A stretch of 64,000 nucleotides of DNA from Nissabacter sp. SGAir0207 (GCF_005491205.1 NZ_CP028035.1:558001-622000), one strand, 5' to 3'. Shown: positions 10,053 to 19,495, counted from the stretch's first letter. A program made the numbers and translations. Notes: a model not told the origin generated them from the sequence alone.

Positions 10053-10156
10053 CGCAGGCGGTGCCATCGCCGGGAATATGCGAGCCGCACCGCACGCTGA
10101 AAAAGCTGGCCGCCACGCCCTTCAATTCAATTCTGGATCTGACTCACAGAACCTGA
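10049..10156 (+). other. Short GTG frame overlapping the dmsA stop
   Basis: A 35-codon frame starts at a GTG that overlaps the dmsA stop (GTGA), a typical coupled arrangement, but the product (begins VTQAVPSPGICEPH) has no ferredoxin cysteines and does not resemble DmsB. It could be the scar of a deleted dms gene, or chance. Confidence 0.2.
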
Positions 10157-10160
10157 CAAA

Positions 10161-10193
10161 AACTGCAACCGGTTACTGTAACCGGTTGCAGTT
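10161..10193 (+). promoter_or_regulatory. 33-bp perfect palindrome with two AACCGGTT cores
   Basis: Two 16-nt arms around a single central T. Each arm contains AACCGGTT (10167-10174 and 10180-10187, 13 bp apart), the core of many LacI/GalR-family sugar-repressor operators such as that of AscG. It stands about 200 bp upstream of the PTS permease gene. Because a T5 run follows at 10199, it could also act as a terminator of dmsA. The operator reading is an inference. Confidence 0.45.
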
Positions 10194-10393
10194 ACGCATT
10201 TTTCTTGCCCATACTTGAGCGCGCCCTCCTCCGTTTCCTCAATGATCCAGGGAGCGTCGGATGCACGAAACACACTATTGGCCAGCCGTTGGCTGGCATT
10301 GGCAATGAAGCAAAAACAGCACCTAACTACAGGATGCCGCGCCGCCTGTGCGGTGGCATCACGTTTCTCTCTGACCGGTTCAAGGGGTGGAAA
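10194..10393. other. dmsA-PTS intergenic region
   Basis: Together with the palindrome and short frame before it, a 340-bp gap between dmsA and the PTS gene. The permease reading frame stays open through here but does not look like permease. Apart from the palindrome no gene or RNA is recognised. Confidence 0.5.
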
Positions 10394-11725
10394 ATGAGCG
10401 TCAGCCAGTCGATCTTCAACTTCATAGAGATGCGCATCAGCCCGATAGCGGGCCGGCTCTCTACCCAGCGGCATGTGATGGCGATCCGCGACGGCTTTAT
10501 CTCCGCGATGCCGTTCATGATCGTCGGATCCTTCCTGCTGGTGTTTGCCTACCCGCCCTTCTCCGCCGAGAGCGGCTGGAGCCTGGCGCGCTGGTGGCTG
10601 GCGATTGCTGGCAACTATGAGACGGAGATCCTGACCCCCTTCAACATGACGATGGGCATCATGTCGATCTACATCACGGCTGCCATCGCCTATAACCTGG
10701 CGCAGAGCTACAAGCTCGATCCCTTTATGGCGGCAATGCTCTCGCTGATGTCCTTTTTGCTGGTGGCCGCGCCGCAGGTGGACAAGGCGCTGCCCACCGC
10801 TGCGCTAGGTGGCATCGGCATCTTCACTGCCATTCTGGTGGCGCTCTATACCACCGAAATGGTGCGCCTGCTGAAGCACTACAACATTGGCATCAGCCTG
10901 CCTGATCAGGTGCCAGCGAAGATCAAACAGTCGTTTGACCTGCTGATCCCAATTTTGGTGGTGGTGCTGACCCTCTACCCGCTCAGCCTGCTGATTCAGG
11001 ATCAGTTCAATATGCTGCTGCCACAGGCGATCATGGCCATCTTCCAGCCGCTGATCTCCGCTGCCGACTCCCTGCCGGCCATCCTGCTGGCGGTACTGCT
11101 GGCGCACCTGCTCTGGTTTGCTGGCATTCACGGCGCGGTGATTGTCTCCGGCATGTTGCAGGCCTTCTGGCTGACCAACTTGGGCGTCAACCAAAGCTCG
11201 TTGGCCGCCGGGCTGCCGATGCCGCACATCTTTATCGAGGCGTTCTGGTCATTCTTCATCGTGATTGGCGGCTCCGGTGCCACCTTCGGGCTGGTACTGC
11301 TCTATCTGCGCAGCCGCAGCGCGCACTTGCGCTCCATTGGCAAACTGAGTCTGGTGCCGAGCGCCTTCAACATCAATGAACCGGTGATTTTCGGCACGCC
11401 AATTGTGATGAACCCGACCTTTTTCCTGCCGTTTATCATCGCGCCGCTGGTGAACTCCGTGATCGCCTATGCGGCGGTGAAGATGGATCTGATTGACCGG
11501 GTGATCTCCGTGGTGCCCTGGACGGCCCCGGCACCGATTGGCGCAGCGTGGGGCACCGGCTGGGATTTCCGCGCCGCGCTGCTGGTGGTGCTGCTGGCGG
11601 TGGTGTCGGCAGTGGTCTACTACCCCTTCTTCAAGGTCTATGAGCGCCAACTGCTGGCGCAGGAGGCGGAAGAGGCGGCCTCACAGGAGGAGGCCAGCCC
11701 GGCAGGGACTACCGTGGCCCCATAA
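10394..11725 (+). CDS. PTS lactose/cellobiose-family IIC permease
   Basis: A 443-residue polytopic membrane protein of the EIIC lactose/cellobiose (ChbC/CelB) family, which carries beta-glucosides or chitobiose across the inner membrane. The start is placed at the ATG at 10394 (MSVSQSIFNFIEMRISPIAGRL), which gives the typical N-terminus; the upstream frame is not conserved. Motifs include the WFAGIHGAVIVSG loop and the FNINEPVIFGTPIVMNP stretch with the conserved substrate-binding His and Glu. No EIIA, EIIB or glycosidase gene adjoins it, so it must borrow phosphotransfer partners from elsewhere or be a relic. A perfect bidirectional terminator follows. Confidence 0.88.
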   Translation: MSVSQSIFNFIEMRISPIAGRLSTQRHVMAIRDGFISAMPFMIVGSFLLVFAYPPFSAESGWSLARWWLAIAGNYETEILTPFNMTMGIMSIYITAAIAYNLAQSYKLDPFMAAMLSLMSFLLVAAPQVDKALPTAALGGIGIFTAILVALYTTEMVRLLKHYNIGISLPDQVPAKIKQSFDLLIPILVVVLTLYPLSLLIQDQFNMLLPQAIMAIFQPLISAADSLPAILLAVLLAHLLWFAGIHGAVIVSGMLQAFWLTNLGVNQSSLAAGLPMPHIFIEAFWSFFIVIGGSGATFGLVLLYLRSRSAHLRSIGKLSLVPSAFNINEPVIFGTPIVMNPTFFLPFIIAPLVNSVIAYAAVKMDLIDRVISVVPWTAPAPIGAAWGTGWDFRAALLVVLLAVVSAVVYYPFFKVYERQLLAQEAEEAASQEEASPAGTTVAP

Positions 11726-11740
11726 GAAACGCAGCATAAA

Positions 11741-11766
11741 AAAAGAGCCTCCTAGGAGGCTCTTTT
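11741..11766. terminator. Bidirectional terminator between PTS IIC and dkgA
   Basis: A 26-bp perfect palindrome with AAAAGAGCCTCC as its left arm. It ends in TTTT on both strands and lies between two convergent genes, so it serves both. Confidence 0.85.
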
Positions 11767-11770
11767 GCTG

Positions 11771-12604
11771 TCAGGGTTGCGCATCCGGGTCTGGGTGCGG
11801 CCCCAGCCGCTGGCCAGCATCCAGTTTCGCCAGCTCGCTTAGCTCCTCACGCTCCAGCCGGAAATCAAACACGTCAAAGTTCTCGACAATGCGTTTCGGC
11901 GTAACGGATTTCGGGATCACAATCAGCCCGCTATCCAGGTGCCAGCGAATGACAATCTGCGCCGGGCTTTTCTCATACTTCTCAGCCAGTTTTACGATGG
12001 TCGGGTGATCAAACACCCCGTCGCCGCCCTGTGCAAGTGGGCTCCAGGACTCCGTAATAATGTGGTGGGTGGCGTTCCAGGCGTGCAACTGGCGCTGTTG
12101 CAGCAGCGGGTGCAGCTCAATCTGGTTAATGACGGGCGCGGTGCCGGTCTCATCCAGCAGGCGTTGCAGGTGGGAGATCTGGAAGTTACAGACGCCCACG
12201 CTTTTCGCCAGCCCTTGCTCTTTCAGGGACAGTAACTGCTTCCAGGCATCGACATAGTGGCCCTGCTGCGGCACTGGCCAGTGGATCAGGTAGAGGTCAA
12301 CATAATCCAGTTTCAGCCGGCTCAGGCTCTGTTCCAGAGCTTGCTGGGCGTGCTGCTGGTCATCGTTCCACAGCTTGGTGGTGATAAACAGATCCTCACG
12401 CGGCAGGGCGGCGGCCTCAATCCCTTTGCCGACGCCCTCCTCATTTTTGTAGATCATCGCCGTATCAATGTGGCGGTAACCGGTCTCCAGCGCCTTGGCG
12501 ACGGCAGCGGTCGCCTCTTCATTACTGGCCTTCCAAACGCCAAGGCCCAGTTGCGGCATCAGGTTGCCATCGTGCAGTTTGATGATGGGTTGCTGCGTTG
12601 CCAT
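11771..12604 (-). CDS. dkgA: 2,5-diketo-D-gluconate reductase A (aldo-keto reductase)
   Basis: A 277-residue NADPH-dependent aldo-keto reductase (E. coli DkgA 275 aa) acting on 2,5-diketogluconate, methylglyoxal and beta-keto esters. The start is the ATG at 12604 (MATQQPIIKLHDGN), with AAGGAGAG upstream. The catalytic tetrad is D47, Y52, K77 and H108. Other landmarks are GVCNFQISHLQRLL, NQIELHPLLQQRQLHAWN and IPKSVTPKRI (cofactor). As in E. coli it lies near yghB-metC-exbBD. Confidence 0.95.
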   Translation of the reverse strand: MATQQPIIKLHDGNLMPQLGLGVWKASNEEATAAVAKALETGYRHIDTAMIYKNEEGVGKGIEAAALPREDLFITTKLWNDDQQHAQQALEQSLSRLKLDYVDLYLIHWPVPQQGHYVDAWKQLLSLKEQGLAKSVGVCNFQISHLQRLLDETGTAPVINQIELHPLLQQRQLHAWNATHHIITESWSPLAQGGDGVFDHPTIVKLAEKYEKSPAQIVIRWHLDSGLIVIPKSVTPKRIVENFDVFDFRLEREELSELAKLDAGQRLGPHPDPDAQP

Positions 12605-12873
12605 TAGGCTCTCCTTATACGGGTTTTCCGTGCCGGGCACGGTCAGAGTACGGATTGACCTATTAGTGTAGCCAAGATGTGGTGACTTGCCGTTGCTGCG
12701 AGGATTTTATATTGGGAATTTAAGTGCAGGATGCGCGTTATCCATTGGCGAAAATAGCGGCGGGTATATATGCAGGCAGGGAAGCATGGACAACCATTGC
12801 GGGAAATAACGTCACACTTGCTCTATTAATAATATGCTTATTTATTTCTCTCCTAAATGCCAAAAGACATTAA

Positions 12874-12901
12874 ATAAAAAAACGGCGCTATAAAAGCGCC
12901 G
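12874..12901 (-). terminator. Porin operon terminator
   Basis: On the minus strand CGGCGCT/AGCGCCG (7 bp, 5-nt loop) is followed by a run of seven T plus ATTT. It lies about 100 nt past the porin stop. Confidence 0.7.
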
Positions 12902-12968
12902 AAATAGATAAAAAACAACAGTGGCATTGTTAATTCCGCTATGAGGGGAACGGAAAATAACAGGGTGT

Positions 12969-12990
12969 GCCCCCTGATATAACAGGGGGC
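12969..12990 (-). other. GC stem-loop after the porin stop
   Basis: Arms GCCCCCTG and CAGGGGGC with a 6-nt loop lie 9 nt downstream of the porin stop codon. Without a U-tract it probably protects the 3' end of the porin mRNA ahead of the true terminator. Confidence 0.5.
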
Positions 12991-12999
12991 GAAAGACTA

Positions 13000-14241
13000 T
13001 CAGAAGTAGATACGCATACCGGCCGCGATGCGGTTGTCATCACCAACGCTGGCGAAGTCGCGTTTGACATTAGCACTGTCAACCCACTTGTCGGCACGGA
13101 CGTCGATGTAGGCGTATTCGCCCCAGACCACGACGTTTTTGGTGAAGTAGTAGTCAGTACCCACTACGAATTTCTGCTCTTTCCAGTTGTACAGCTCTTC
13201 GTCGGCATCTTTCATGTAGTAGCCGCCGTAGATGCTGTTGTCATCTTCGTAAGCCCATTTCATGCCCACACCGAACAGGTTGACGGTTGCGGTGTCGCCT
13301 ACGTAGAACAGCGCTTTATCAACAGCCTGGCTGCCTTCATAGTTCACGTCGCCGGAGACCACGTTATCCATGTAGAGCTGGCCGATATCCAGGGAGAAGG
13401 AGAGGTTGGTTGGCTTGTGAGTGAACTTGCCAGACAGGCCCCAGATTTGCTCGGTGCCATCTTCGCCGTCATATTCGCTGCCGTTGCTGATGCTGTTGAA
13501 GCTGCCTTGGTCAGTCAGGCCATTGATGCCGTTCTGCTCCAGGTGCGCATAGCCATAACCTGCGCCGAAGGACATTGCCAGGTTATCGGTTTCGGTTTTG
13601 TAGAAGGCAGCCAGGCTGTAGGCGTTTTGCAGGGCGGCGGCATTGTCGTCGCCTTCGGTTTGCAGGGTGTAGCTGCCACCGAAGCTGAAGCCGTTGTAGT
13701 CGGCGCTCATCACGCGGATAGAGTTGGAGACACGGCCGATGAAGTTGTCATCGCCAGCGTCGGAGCCGCCGGTACGGCCGATGAAGCCGTTGTTGTAGGC
13801 GCCGAAGTCCATCACGCCGCCATACTCGTAGCTGAAGTCAGACTGCGGCATGTCATCGAAGGGTGAGGTGATACGGCCGAAGGTCAGGTCGCCCACGTCA
13901 TCAAGACGGAAGCCGGCCCAGCCCTGGCGGTTATTCATTTCGAAGTCGCCTTCACCCTGTTGGGTGTTGTTGCCGAACTCCAGGTAACCGATGCCGTGAG
14001 CAGTGCCTTGATTGAAGGCATGGTCAAAGCCGAAACCGAAACGGGAGTCCTGGTCACGCAGAATGACGGAGTCCTGGCCTGGGTTATATTGGCCGCGTGA
14101 ATCGGAGTTTTCCATCATCAGACGGATAGAGCCAGTGAAGTCAATTTTAGTGCCTTCGTTATCATACAGGGTCGCTGCTTGCGCCCCAGCAGTCAACAAC
14201 ATGAAAGGCAGCGCCATTGCTATCAAATTTTTTTTAAACAT
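13000..14241 (-). CDS. Outer membrane porin (trimeric general-porin family)
   Basis: A 413-residue beta-barrel porin precursor. The ATG at 14241 gives a classical signal peptide (MFKKNLIAMALPFMLLTAGAQA, cleavage about residue 22) with AAAGGA upstream. Porin traits are the N-terminal strand TLYDNEGTKIDFTGSIRL, the constriction-loop-like MPQSDFSYEYGGVMDF region, alternating amphipathic strands, and a terminal Phe (MRIYF) recognised by the BAM complex. It is more divergent than OmpC/OmpF of E. coli, and the highly acidic loops may define a selective pore. The substrate is unknown. The flanks on both sides are strongly AT-rich. Confidence 0.88.
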   Translation of the reverse strand: MFKKNLIAMALPFMLLTAGAQAATLYDNEGTKIDFTGSIRLMMENSDSRGQYNPGQDSVILRDQDSRFGFGFDHAFNQGTAHGIGYLEFGNNTQQGEGDFEMNNRQGWAGFRLDDVGDLTFGRITSPFDDMPQSDFSYEYGGVMDFGAYNNGFIGRTGGSDAGDDNFIGRVSNSIRVMSADYNGFSFGGSYTLQTEGDDNAAALQNAYSLAAFYKTETDNLAMSFGAGYGYAHLEQNGINGLTDQGSFNSISNGSEYDGEDGTEQIWGLSGKFTHKPTNLSFSLDIGQLYMDNVVSGDVNYEGSQAVDKALFYVGDTATVNLFGVGMKWAYEDDNSIYGGYYMKDADEELYNWKEQKFVVGTDYYFTKNVVVWGEYAYIDVRADKWVDSANVKRDFASVGDDNRIAAGMRIYF

Positions 14242-14440
14242 GAGAGGTCCTTTCTTAATCGAGTTGGGTTTTTTAATTAGCCAAATAAGAAAATAAGGAA
14301 TCAAATGGAACTTTTCGCGCTTTATATAATCGCTATTTTCAAGGATTATCAATTTATGCTTTATTAAAGAGAGATTAATAAATAATTAAATGATCGATTT
14401 AATAATTAATCATTGAATATATTATTTTGCAGGGAAATAA

Positions 14441-14474
14441 ATAAAACCCGCCGGGGCAATGCCGCCAGCGGGTT
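14441..14474 (-). terminator. yghB terminator
   Basis: On the minus strand AACCCGC ... GCGGGTT enclose a second small pairing and are followed by TTTTATTTATTT. It sits about 30 nt past the yghB stop. Confidence 0.7.
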
Positions 14475-14503
14475 AAAAGGGGAACTGCGATTACGCGGAG
14501 TGC

Positions 14504-15166
14504 TTACTTGGCAGCGGCGCGGCGCTTTTTAATCACCATGCAGATAACGCCAGCGAGGCCCAGCACCAGCAGCAGCATCGGCAGCACCATCAGCGCGGCC
14601 ATCACCGCATCCTCATGGCGTTTCACCAGCGGGATCTGGCTGAAGGCAAAGCCCAGCGACACCACCACGCCCACCCACAGCGCGCCGCTCAGCCAGTTGA
14701 AAAACTGGAAGCGGGAGTTGCTCAGGCCAGAGATGCCAGCCATGGTCGGCAGCAGGGTGCGCACAAAGGCCAGAAACCGGCCGCCCAGCAGGGCCAGCAG
14801 CCCGTGGCGGTTGAACAGGGCATAGGCGCGCTGGTGATAGTGGGCCGGCAGTTGCAGCAGCCAGCGGCGCACAATGCGCGTATCCCCCAGCCAGCGCCCC
14901 TGAAGGTAGCTCAGCCAGCAGCCGAGGCTGGCGGCGGTGGTCAGGATCAATAGCGTCGGCACGAAGCTCATCACTCCCTTGGCCACCAGTGCGCCAGCCA
15001 GCAGCAGCAGGCTGTCGCCCGGCAGGAAAGAGGCGGGAAGCAGCCCATTCTCCAGAAACAGGGTGGTGAACAGGATGGCATAAATGATCCAGATCACGCC
15101 CGGATCGGCCAGCGCGCTAAAATCTTGCTGCCAGAGCGCATGAAAAATATGTGTCAGTACTTCCAT
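14504..15166 (-). CDS. yghB: DedA-family inner-membrane protein YghB
   Basis: A 220-residue DedA-family protein with several membrane segments. The ATG at 15166 gives [22 protein letters not shown], matching E. coli YghB better than its paralogue YqjA ([35 protein letters not shown]). DedA proteins are linked to undecaprenyl-phosphate/lipid recycling and envelope and pH homeostasis. The conserved [20 protein letters not shown] and [13 protein letters not shown] motifs are present, including the membrane arginine. It lies next to metC as in E. coli. Confidence 0.93.
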   Translation of the reverse strand: MEVLTHIFHALWQQDFSALADPGVIWIIYAILFTTLFLENGLLPASFLPGDSLLLLAGALVAKGVMSFVPTLLILTTAASLGCWLSYLQGRWLGDTRIVRRWLLQLPAHYHQRAYALFNRHGLLALLGGRFLAFVRTLLPTMAGISGLSNSRFQFFNWLSGALWVGVVVSLGFAFSQIPLVKRHEDAVMAALMVLPMLLLVLGLAGVICMVIKKRRAAAK

Positions 15167-15261
15167 TATTCTTCCCGTTGCGAATGGAACATCCCTCATC
15201 AGAGGCCGTTACGGCCCCTGATGAGTATAGTGCGCCGCCGCGCAGGATGGGATGCCGAGAC

Positions 15262-16455
15262 TCAGGAGAGGCACAGCCGGCCAAAGCCGGCCGTCAGATC
15301 CTCAATCAGATCGTCGCAATCCTCCAGACCAATGTGCAGCCGCACCAGCGTGCCGCTAAAGGTCAGGCGCTCCGCCGGGCGGATGGCCTGCAACTCCTCC
15401 GGCTGGTTCGCCAGAATCAGCGACTCAAAGCCGCCCCAGGAGTAGGCCATGCTGAAGTGGTGGAAGTGGTCGAGGTACTCCGCCAGCGCCTCATCGCTCA
15501 GGCGCGCCTTGAGGATAAAGGAGAAGAGGCCGCAACTGCCGTGGAAGTCGCGCATAAAGGCCTCGTGGCCGGGGCAGCCGGGCAGTGCCGGGTGGCGCAC
15601 CTCTGCCACTTCCGGGCGTGTCGCCAGCCAGCGGGCGATGCGCAGGCTGCTCTCCTCGTGCTGCTTCAGGCGCACGCCAAGGGTGCGCAGGCCGCGCGCC
15701 GCCATGTAGGCGGTGTCGGCATCCACCATCTGTCCCATCAGGTAGGAGTGCTCGCGCAGTTGCTCCCAGCAGCGGGCGTTGGCGACCGCGGTGCCAATCA
15801 TCGCGTCGGAGTGGCCGATGATGTACTTGGTGCCAGCCTGAATGGAGATGTCGATGTCATGGGCCAGTGCGTCAAACAGCACGCCCGCCGCCCAGGTATT
15901 GTCGAGCATGATCACCGCCTCGGGGGCCACGGCGCGCACCGCTTGCACCATCGCCGGGATGTCCGGCACCTCCATGGTGATGGAGCCGGGCGCTTCCAAA
16001 AACACCACCTTGGTGTTGGGCTGCACCAGCTCGGCGATGCCCGCGCCAATCAGCGGCGGGAAGTAGGTGGTCTCGACGTTCATCTTGGCCAGCACTTTCG
16101 AGCAGAAATCCTGCGTCGGCTCATAGGCGGAGCCAATCACCAGCAGGTGATCGCCAGCGCTGACAAACGACAGGATGGCGTTGCTTACCGCGGCCGCGCC
16201 GCAGGGATAGAGCACGCAGCCAGCGCCGCCCTCCAGCTCGGTCATGGCGTCCTGCAGGGCAAAGTGGGTCAGGGTGCCACGGCGGCCGTAGAACAACTCG
16301 CCGTTGGCGCGGTGGGCGGTGGCGTGCTTTTTCGCCGCCACCGACTCAAACACCAGCGAAGAGGCCCGCTGGATGACGGCATTGACCGATCCCTGGGTAT
16401 AACGCTTCTGCCGCCCGGCACTCACCAGCACGGTATCCTGTTTTTTTCCTGCCAT
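15262..16455 (-). CDS. metC: Cystathionine beta-lyase
   Basis: A 397-residue PLP enzyme (E. coli MetC 395 aa) that cleaves cystathionine to homocysteine, pyruvate and ammonia in methionine synthesis. The start at 16455 ([20 protein letters not shown]) corresponds to the E. coli N-terminus. The PLP-binding lysine is K210 in [30 protein letters not shown] and [12 protein letters not shown] are further family motifs. In E. coli metC is directly divergent from exbB; here a TRAP transporter operon lies between them on the metC strand, closed off by its own terminator. No clear MetJ boxes were seen. Confidence 0.96.
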   Translation of the reverse strand: MAGKKQDTVLVSAGRQKRYTQGSVNAVIQRASSLVFESVAAKKHATAHRANGELFYGRRGTLTHFALQDAMTELEGGAGCVLYPCGAAAVSNAILSFVSAGDHLLVIGSAYEPTQDFCSKVLAKMNVETTYFPPLIGAGIAELVQPNTKVVFLEAPGSITMEVPDIPAMVQAVRAVAPEAVIMLDNTWAAGVLFDALAHDIDISIQAGTKYIIGHSDAMIGTAVANARCWEQLREHSYLMGQMVDADTAYMAARGLRTLGVRLKQHEESSLRIARWLATRPEVAEVRHPALPGCPGHEAFMRDFHGSCGLFSFILKARLSDEALAEYLDHFHHFSMAYSWGGFESLILANQPEELQAIRPAERLTFSGTLVRLHIGLEDCDDLIEDLTAGFGRLCLS

Positions 16456-16603
16456 CGTTGCCCTGTTACCTGTTGTGTTGTGAATGTTACTTACCGGATA
16501 ACTTACCACGCGGCCAGCCGGCAGGGGGGAGGCTTTTGCCAGCCAACGGGAAAAACAGCAGAATCCGACGCCATTGCGTGGGGCGAAAGGAAAAAAAACC
16601 AAT

Positions 16604-16631
16604 AAAAAAGCCCGCCATGCGAGCGGCGGGC
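16604..16631 (-). terminator. TRAP operon terminator
   Basis: On the minus strand a GCCCGCC/GGCGGGC stem (16610-16616 with 16625-16631) is followed by TTTTTTATT. It separates the TRAP operon from metC. Confidence 0.8.
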
Positions 16632-16648
16632 AAGGGAGGAACAAACCA

Positions 16649-17938
16649 CTAACCGTGAACGCCGAACACCCCCGGCAGCCAGAGCGAGATGGCCGGGACG
16701 TAGGTCACCAGCATCAGCACCAGCAGCAGTACGAAGTAGAAGGGCAGCATCGCCTTCACCACCTCCTCAATCTTGCGTTTGCTCACCGCGCTGGCGACGA
16801 ACAGCACCGAGCCAACCGGCGGGGTAATCAGGCCGATGCCGAGGTTGACCATCATGATCATGCCAAAATGCACCGGGTCGATGCCGAGGGAGTTGGTCAC
16901 CGGCAGCAGCACCGGCGTCAGGATCAGGATGATGGGGGCCATGTCCATCAGGGTGCCGATCAGCAGCAGCATGATGTTGATGCACATCAAAATCACATAC
17001 TTATTGTCAGAGATGGCGGTGAAGAACTCGGTGATGCGGGTCGGCAGCTGCATGTAGGTCATCACCGCGCCGAAGCAGGCGGCGAAGCCAATCAGGATCA
17101 TCACAATGGTGACGGTCTTCACCGTGCGGTACATCAATTTCGGCAGCTCTGACCATTTGTAGTCGCGATAGATGAACATGGTGACGAAAAACGACCACAG
17201 GCAGGCGATGGCGGCAGATTCGGTGGCGGTGAAGATGCCACTCAGAATGCCGCCCATAATGATCACCACCGTCATCAGCCCCCACAGGGTATCAACGAAG
17301 ATCTTCAGCGCCTGACGGAACGGGATACGCTCACCCTTCGGGTAGCCGCGCTTGTGGGCGAAGCCGATGCACATCCCCATCAGTGACAGGCAGAGCAGCA
17401 GGCCGGGCAGCACGCCAGCGATGAACAGCGCGGCGATGGAGACGGTGCCACCGGCCGCCAGCGAGTAGATGACGGCATTGTGGCTGGGCGGGATCAGGAT
17501 GGCCTGCACCGATCCGCTGGCGGTCACGGCGGCGGCGAAGTCACGCGGGTAGCCCTTTTTGTCCATCTCCGGGATCATCACCGAGCCGATGGAGGCGGTG
17601 TCCGCCACCGAGGAGCCGGAGATGGCACCGAAAAAGGTGGAGGCCATGATATTCACCAGTGACAGGCCGCCGCGGATAAAGCCGACAAAGATGTAGGCGA
17701 AACTCACCAGCCGGCGGGCAATGCCGCCCTCGGCCATGATCGCGCCCGCCAAAATAAAGAAGGGGATGGCCAGCAGGGAGAACTTATTCACCCCGTTGGT
17801 GAGCTGGATCATGATTGCCTCCAGCGGCAACTCGATCCAGAACGCGCCGACCACGGCGCTCAGCCCCACCGCATAGGCCACCGGCACCCCAATCGCCAGC
17901 AGCACGGCCAGCGAGAACAGCAGAATAAACGCATCCAT
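16649..17938 (-). CDS. TRAP transporter large permease (DctM family)
   Basis: A 429-residue, roughly 12-segment membrane protein of the DctM/SiaM type, the sodium-coupled transport subunit of a tripartite ATP-independent periplasmic transporter. Motifs include [42 protein letters not shown] and [20 protein letters not shown], typical of the two scissor halves. It starts 15 nt after the dctQ-like gene and forms the operon SBP-small permease-large permease. The substrate cannot be deduced; C4-dicarboxylates, sugar acids and related organic acids are usual. Confidence 0.93.
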   Translation of the reverse strand: MDAFILLFSLAVLLAIGVPVAYAVGLSAVVGAFWIELPLEAIMIQLTNGVNKFSLLAIPFFILAGAIMAEGGIARRLVSFAYIFVGFIRGGLSLVNIMASTFFGAISGSSVADTASIGSVMIPEMDKKGYPRDFAAAVTASGSVQAILIPPSHNAVIYSLAAGGTVSIAALFIAGVLPGLLLCLSLMGMCIGFAHKRGYPKGERIPFRQALKIFVDTLWGLMTVVIIMGGILSGIFTATESAAIACLWSFFVTMFIYRDYKWSELPKLMYRTVKTVTIVMILIGFAACFGAVMTYMQLPTRITEFFTAISDNKYVILMCINIMLLLIGTLMDMAPIILILTPVLLPVTNSLGIDPVHFGMIMMVNLGIGLITPPVGSVLFVASAVSKRKIEEVVKAMLPFYFVLLLVLMLVTYVPAISLWLPGVFGVHG

Positions 17939-17953
17939 CAGAGTTGCCCCACA

Positions 17954-18466
17954 TCAGGTTTCCGAGGTGCCGAATGCCACCACCTGGCGGTGGTGCTGCG
18001 GCCCCATCAACAGCCGTTCCAGAATGAACAGCAGGGTGATCGCCGAGCCAATCGGCAGCGGCAGGTAGCTTGCGCCCGCGGTCAGCAGCGGGAAATCGGC
18101 CACCGGCTGCTCCCACAGGTCGCGGCAGAGCGTGATGCTATAGACCAGGATAAACAGGCTCAGCGCCAGCATCAGCAGGTCAGCGAGGGTGGAGGCTACC
18201 TTCTGCCACAGCGGCGGCAGGCGATCCGTCACCATCGCCACCGCGATGTGCGAGCCAGCGCGGTAGCTGACCGCCGCGCCGATAAAGGTGAAGGTCACCA
18301 TGCAGAGGATGGAGATTGGCTCCGGCCAGGAGAGCGCCTGATTGAGCGCATAGCGGTAGAAGATGCCGACGGGAATGACCGCCACCATCAGCAGCAGGGC
18401 GATGCCAGAGATCCACATCGCGATGCGGTAGAGAATATCCATGGATGAGAGGTAGTAACGGGCCAT
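17954..18466 (-). CDS. TRAP transporter small permease (DctQ family)
   Basis: A 170-residue protein with four predicted membrane segments, including GIALLLMVAVIPVGIFYRYAL and the family hallmark PEPISILCMVTFTFIGAAVSYR. DctQ proteins bind the large permease and help dock the binding protein. It is the middle gene of the TRAP operon, 51 nt after the binding-protein gene (with a strong hairpin in the gap) and 15 nt before the large permease. Confidence 0.9.
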   Translation of the reverse strand: MARYYLSSMDILYRIAMWISGIALLLMVAVIPVGIFYRYALNQALSWPEPISILCMVTFTFIGAAVSYRAGSHIAVAMVTDRLPPLWQKVASTLADLLMLALSLFILVYSITLCRDLWEQPVADFPLLTAGASYLPLPIGSAITLLFILERLLMGPQHHRQVVAFGTSET

Positions 18467-18493
18467 AACTCCCCCGGTTATCAGGCTGAAACG

Positions 18494-18514
18494 CCCGGCG
18501 GCCAGGCCGCCGGG
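18494..18514 (-). other. Intercistronic hairpin after the TRAP binding-protein gene
   Basis: Ten-base arms CCCGGCGGCC/GGCCGCCGGG separated by one A, just after the binding-protein stop and without a U-tract. Such hairpins stabilise the upstream mRNA and let binding protein outnumber permease; that role here is inferred. Confidence 0.5.
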
Positions 18515-18517
18515 GGC

Positions 18518-19495
18518 TTATTTGACGTCGCTGATGCGTTGCATCAGATCCTGGTGCGCCTTGCCATACTGGTCGCGCACCGGTTGGGTAGCGGTGTAGA
18601 AGTACTGGGTATCGATCTCCTGGAAGGTCACGCCGCCACTCTTCATGGTTTGCAGGGCCTTCTCGTTATAGGCGGCCCACAGTTGGCGCTGCTCCGCCTG
18701 CGCCTCTTTCGCCAGCTTCAGGATCAGTTGCTGATCCTCGCTGCTCAGCTTGTCCCAGCGCGCCTTGGAGTAGAGGAACAGCTCCGGGATGATGAAGTGG
18801 CGGGTAAGGGTGTAGTACTTCGCCACCGGCAGGTAGTTGTGGGCGACGAAGGTCGGCGGGTTGTTCTCGGTGCCATCGATCACGCCGGTTTGCAGGCCGC
18901 TGAACACTTCGCTCACGCCCATTGCCACCGAGTTGGCCCCCATCGCCTTCAGCGTCGCCAGCGCCACCGGGCTGCCCTGCACACGGATCTTCATCCCTTT
19001 CAAATCTTCCGGTTTGGTCAGCGGTGTTTTGGTGATCATGTTGCGGGTGCCGGAGTCCATCCAGCCAAGGAACACCAGCCGCGATTTGGGATCGTTGGTG
19101 ATTTTATTGCCGATCTCCTGGCCGATCTGGCTGTCGAGCACCTTGTGCAGGTGATCCTCGTCGCGGAACACGTAGGGCAGGGTGAAGACCTCAATCTCCG
19201 GCAAGATGGCGGCGACCGGTGCCATTGAGACGCGGATGATATCGATGGCGCCAATCTGCGCCTGCTCAATCATCTGCTTCTCATCACCGAGCACGCCGCC
19301 GGGGAAGGTTTTGATCTCCAGCCGCCCATCCGTCGCCTTCTCCAGCTTCTCACCCATGTGCTGCACCGCCACCACATTGGGGTAACCCTGCGGATGGACG
19401 TCGGCGGCCTTGATGGTCTGGGCAACGGCCTGGCCGCTGAGGAACAGGCTGGCGGAACAGAGGCTAAGCGCCAGCAGGGATTTACGCACGTTCAT
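18518..19495 (-). CDS. TRAP transporter solute-binding protein (DctP family)
   Basis: A 325-residue periplasmic binding protein with a Sec signal (MNVRKSLLALSLCSASLFLSG..AVA, cleavage about residue 25). Family landmarks are HPQGYPNVVAVQHMGEKLEK, GVLGDEKQMIEQAQIGAID, and the ligand-carboxylate-binding Arg in LKGMKIRVQGSPV. The VFSGLQTGVIDGTENNP stretch is typical of DctP/YiaO proteins. First gene of the TRAP operon, so it is expected to respond to its substrate, probably an organic or sugar acid. Confidence 0.92.
   Translation of the reverse strand: MNVRKSLLALSLCSASLFLSGQAVAQTIKAADVHPQGYPNVVAVQHMGEKLEKATDGRLEIKTFPGGVLGDEKQMIEQAQIGAIDIIRVSMAPVAAILPEIEVFTLPYVFRDEDHLHKVLDSQIGQEIGNKITNDPKSRLVFLGWMDSGTRNMITKTPLTKPEDLKGMKIRVQGSPVALATLKAMGANSVAMGVSEVFSGLQTGVIDGTENNPPTFVAHNYLPVAKYYTLTRHFIIPELFLYSKARWDKLSSEDQQLILKLAKEAQAEQRQLWAAYNEKALQTMKSGGVTFQEIDTQYFYTATQPVRDQYGKAHQDLMQRISDVK

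Larger units (their letters stand above)
12605..12999. other. dkgA upstream / porin downstream region
   Basis: A 395-bp AT-rich gap. It contains the dkgA promoter region and two hairpins downstream of the porin gene (described separately). No further gene was seen. Confidence 0.6.

Noticed and set aside
15151..16605. 484-codon plus-strand frame opposite metC
   Set aside because: Shadow of metC codons; no recognisable protein and no ribosome-binding site.
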